In this document: positions 6,201 through 7,001 of the stretch, in pieces | Position numbering within the stretch: the first letter of the stretch is position 1 | Layout of the letters: each line of letters opens with the position of its first letter | Assembly: GCA_025353435.1 (NCBI GenBank) | Contig: JANXQR010000246.1 | Location: forward strand, 1-7,001 | Reading direction: 5' to 3' | Origin: Acidobacteriota bacterium | GTDB taxonomy: Bacteria > Acidobacteriota > Terriglobia > Terriglobales > Acidobacteriaceae | Length of the DNA stretch: 7,001 nt | Translations under genes and position numbers: made by a program | Notes under the pieces: model-generated | Database searches by the model: none | Told to the model about the DNA's origin: nothing | The model's input: the letters and a program-made list of their open reading frames with translations, nothing else

Positions 6201-6944
6201 ATGGCACCTTCAACAACAAGAGCCACCAAGGGATTGAAAAAGCGCTCGACCCGGGCTGAGCATGGAACCAGCGTAGGCACTGCGTTTCAGCGCATCCGCG
6301 ATCTGATTGTTCATGCCAAACTGGCGCCCGGGACCTGGATCGTGGAAGGTGATTTGTGCGAACACCTCAACATGAGCCGAACGCCCGTGCGTGGCGCGCT
6401 CTACCTGTTGCAGCGCGAAGGCTATGTTATTGAGAATCGCAATAGCAGCAAATCACGCATGATCGTCGCGCCGCTGACCAAAGAAGATGCCAGCGAGCTG
6501 TATCCCATCATCGGGCGCCTTGAGGGGCTGTCAGGCCGCCGCGCTGCGGTGCTGCCAAATTCCGAGCGCGAGCAGTTGGCCGCGAAACTGAAAGCGGTCA
6601 ACCGCAAACTGGACAAGATTGCGCGTGACCGTGGATTCAACGGCCCCGATATCTTCGAACTGGATCATGAGTTCCACCGCCTGCTGCTAGCCGCCGGCTC
6701 TGGACCGCGTCTCACCACGCTGCACCGCGCCATCGAGCCACAGACCGAGCGCTATTGGAGGCTCTATGCGAGTTCGATCATCAATGAGTTGCATGTTTCG
6801 GTGAGCGAGCACGAAGAGGTTATCGCAGCTCTATTGGAAGGGAGCCCGGATCGGCTGGAAAGGGCACTCTTCACGAATTGGGAGAACGGCTGCACGCGAC
6901 TCGGGAAGGTGATCGAGATTTTTGGTGAACGCGGCAGTTGGTAG
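6201..6944 (+). CDS. GntR family transcriptional regulator, FadR subfamily with FCD ligand-binding domain
   Basis: This 247-aa repressor/activator has a basic tail (1-24) and a winged helix-turn-helix at about 25-90. The recognition helix region is 'LNMSRTPVRGAL' (56-67); the usual E of 'RTPVREAL' is G65 here. The all-helical FCD domain at about 93-240 binds a metal and a small acid effector in this subfamily. D155 and H159 (D-x3-H) and H204 match the first three metal ligands. The position 22 residues after H204, normally the last His, is N226 ('ALFTNWENG'). The ATG at 6201 is the only upstream ATG in this frame after the in-frame stop at 6192. Its Shine-Dalgarno GAAGG (6193-6197) is only 3 nt away, so translation may be weak, as often in regulators. 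It follows a terminator and precedes a gene starting at 6996, so it probably leads a new transcript. A role in controlling the neighbouring oxidase, receptor and downstream genes is inferred from position. Confidence 0.9.
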   Translation: MAPSTTRATKGLKKRSTRAEHGTSVGTAFQRIRDLIVHAKLAPGTWIVEGDLCEHLNMSRTPVRGALYLLQREGYVIENRNSSKSRMIVAPLTKEDASELYPIIGRLEGLSGRRAAVLPNSEREQLAAKLKAVNRKLDKIARDRGFNGPDIFELDHEFHRLLLAAGSGPRLTTLHRAIEPQTERYWRLYASSIINELHVSVSEHEEVIAALLEGSPDRLERALFTNWENGCTRLGKVIEIFGERGSW

Positions 6945-6983
6945 TGATGGACCGCAGCCACGGGAAAAGCCAGTTGAACCAAA

Positions 6984-6989
6984 CGGAGG
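6984..6989 (+). promoter_or_regulatory. Strong ribosome binding site of the downstream gene
   Basis: CGGAGG lies 6 nt before an ATG at 6996. It is the best Shine-Dalgarno in the window. Confidence 0.6.
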
Positions 6990-6995
6990 CCTCAG

Positions 6996-7001
6996 ATGAG
7001 G
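6996..7001 (+). CDS. Start of downstream gene (partial, two codons)
   Basis: The ATG at 6996 (Met-Arg, then the window ends) is preceded by CGGAGG at ideal spacing, 51 nt after the regulator stop and with no terminator between. It is therefore probably co-transcribed with the GntR gene. Another frame from ATG 6947 is also open to the window end, but it lacks a good ribosome site. Nothing can be said about the product. Confidence 0.5.

Noticed and set aside
6926..6937. 12-base match (TGAACGCGGCAG) to the 3' arm of the terminator at 6041-6052
   Set aside because: It lies within the GntR coding sequence (residues of 'GERGSW'), lacks a partner arm and T-run, and is most likely coincidence.

Overview
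The window looks like part of an amino-acid or imino-acid catabolic locus from a member of the Acidobacteriota (Terriglobia-like). This rests on moderately GC-rich coding DNA and on a very large TonB-dependent receptor of the Oar type, with an N-terminal carboxypeptidase-regulatory-like domain. That family is greatly expanded in Acidobacteriota. The assignment is made from protein style, not from a database match. All supported genes lie on the + strand.

Region 1 (1-1645) is the 3' end of a tightly packed operon. A truncated reading frame, probably the FAD-dependent amine/D-amino-acid oxidase subunit, ends at 120. It overlaps by ATGA the start of an 80-aa [2Fe-2S] protein (117-359). That gene in turn overlaps by ATGA a 429-aa FAD/NAD(P)-type oxidoreductase with a C-terminal BFD-like [2Fe-2S] domain (356-1645). 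Together they resemble the small and large accessory subunits of HcnABC, octopine/nopaline oxidase and heteromeric D-hydroxyproline dehydrogenases. With a GntR/FCD regulator nearby, the best guess is oxidation of D-hydroxyproline (or a similar imino/amino acid) in a hydroxyproline catabolic locus. The substrate is an inference.

Region 2 (1646-2071) is a 426-bp non-coding stretch. It holds several inverted repeats, an AT-rich island with a plausible promoter, and the leader and Shine-Dalgarno of the receptor gene. Region 3 (2072-5992) is the 1306-aa receptor: signal peptide, carboxypeptidase-regulatory-like domain, plug, and a long beta-barrel ending in Phe. All eight of its cysteines fall in four close pairs in the C-terminal third. 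A strong intrinsic terminator (6018-6059) follows.

Region 4 (6060-7001) has a leader with a GntR-like half-palindrome and a nested inverted repeat, then a 247-aa GntR/FCD regulator (6201-6944). A strong Shine-Dalgarno and ATG (6996) then open another gene that is cut by the window edge.

A likely working model is that the receptor imports a substrate across the outer membrane, the oxidase subunits oxidise it or a derivative, and the GntR protein senses the substrate or an intermediate and controls the locus. I saw no phage, IS, CRISPR, tRNA or rRNA features. I do not see a clearly new system; the points worth checking are listed as findings.
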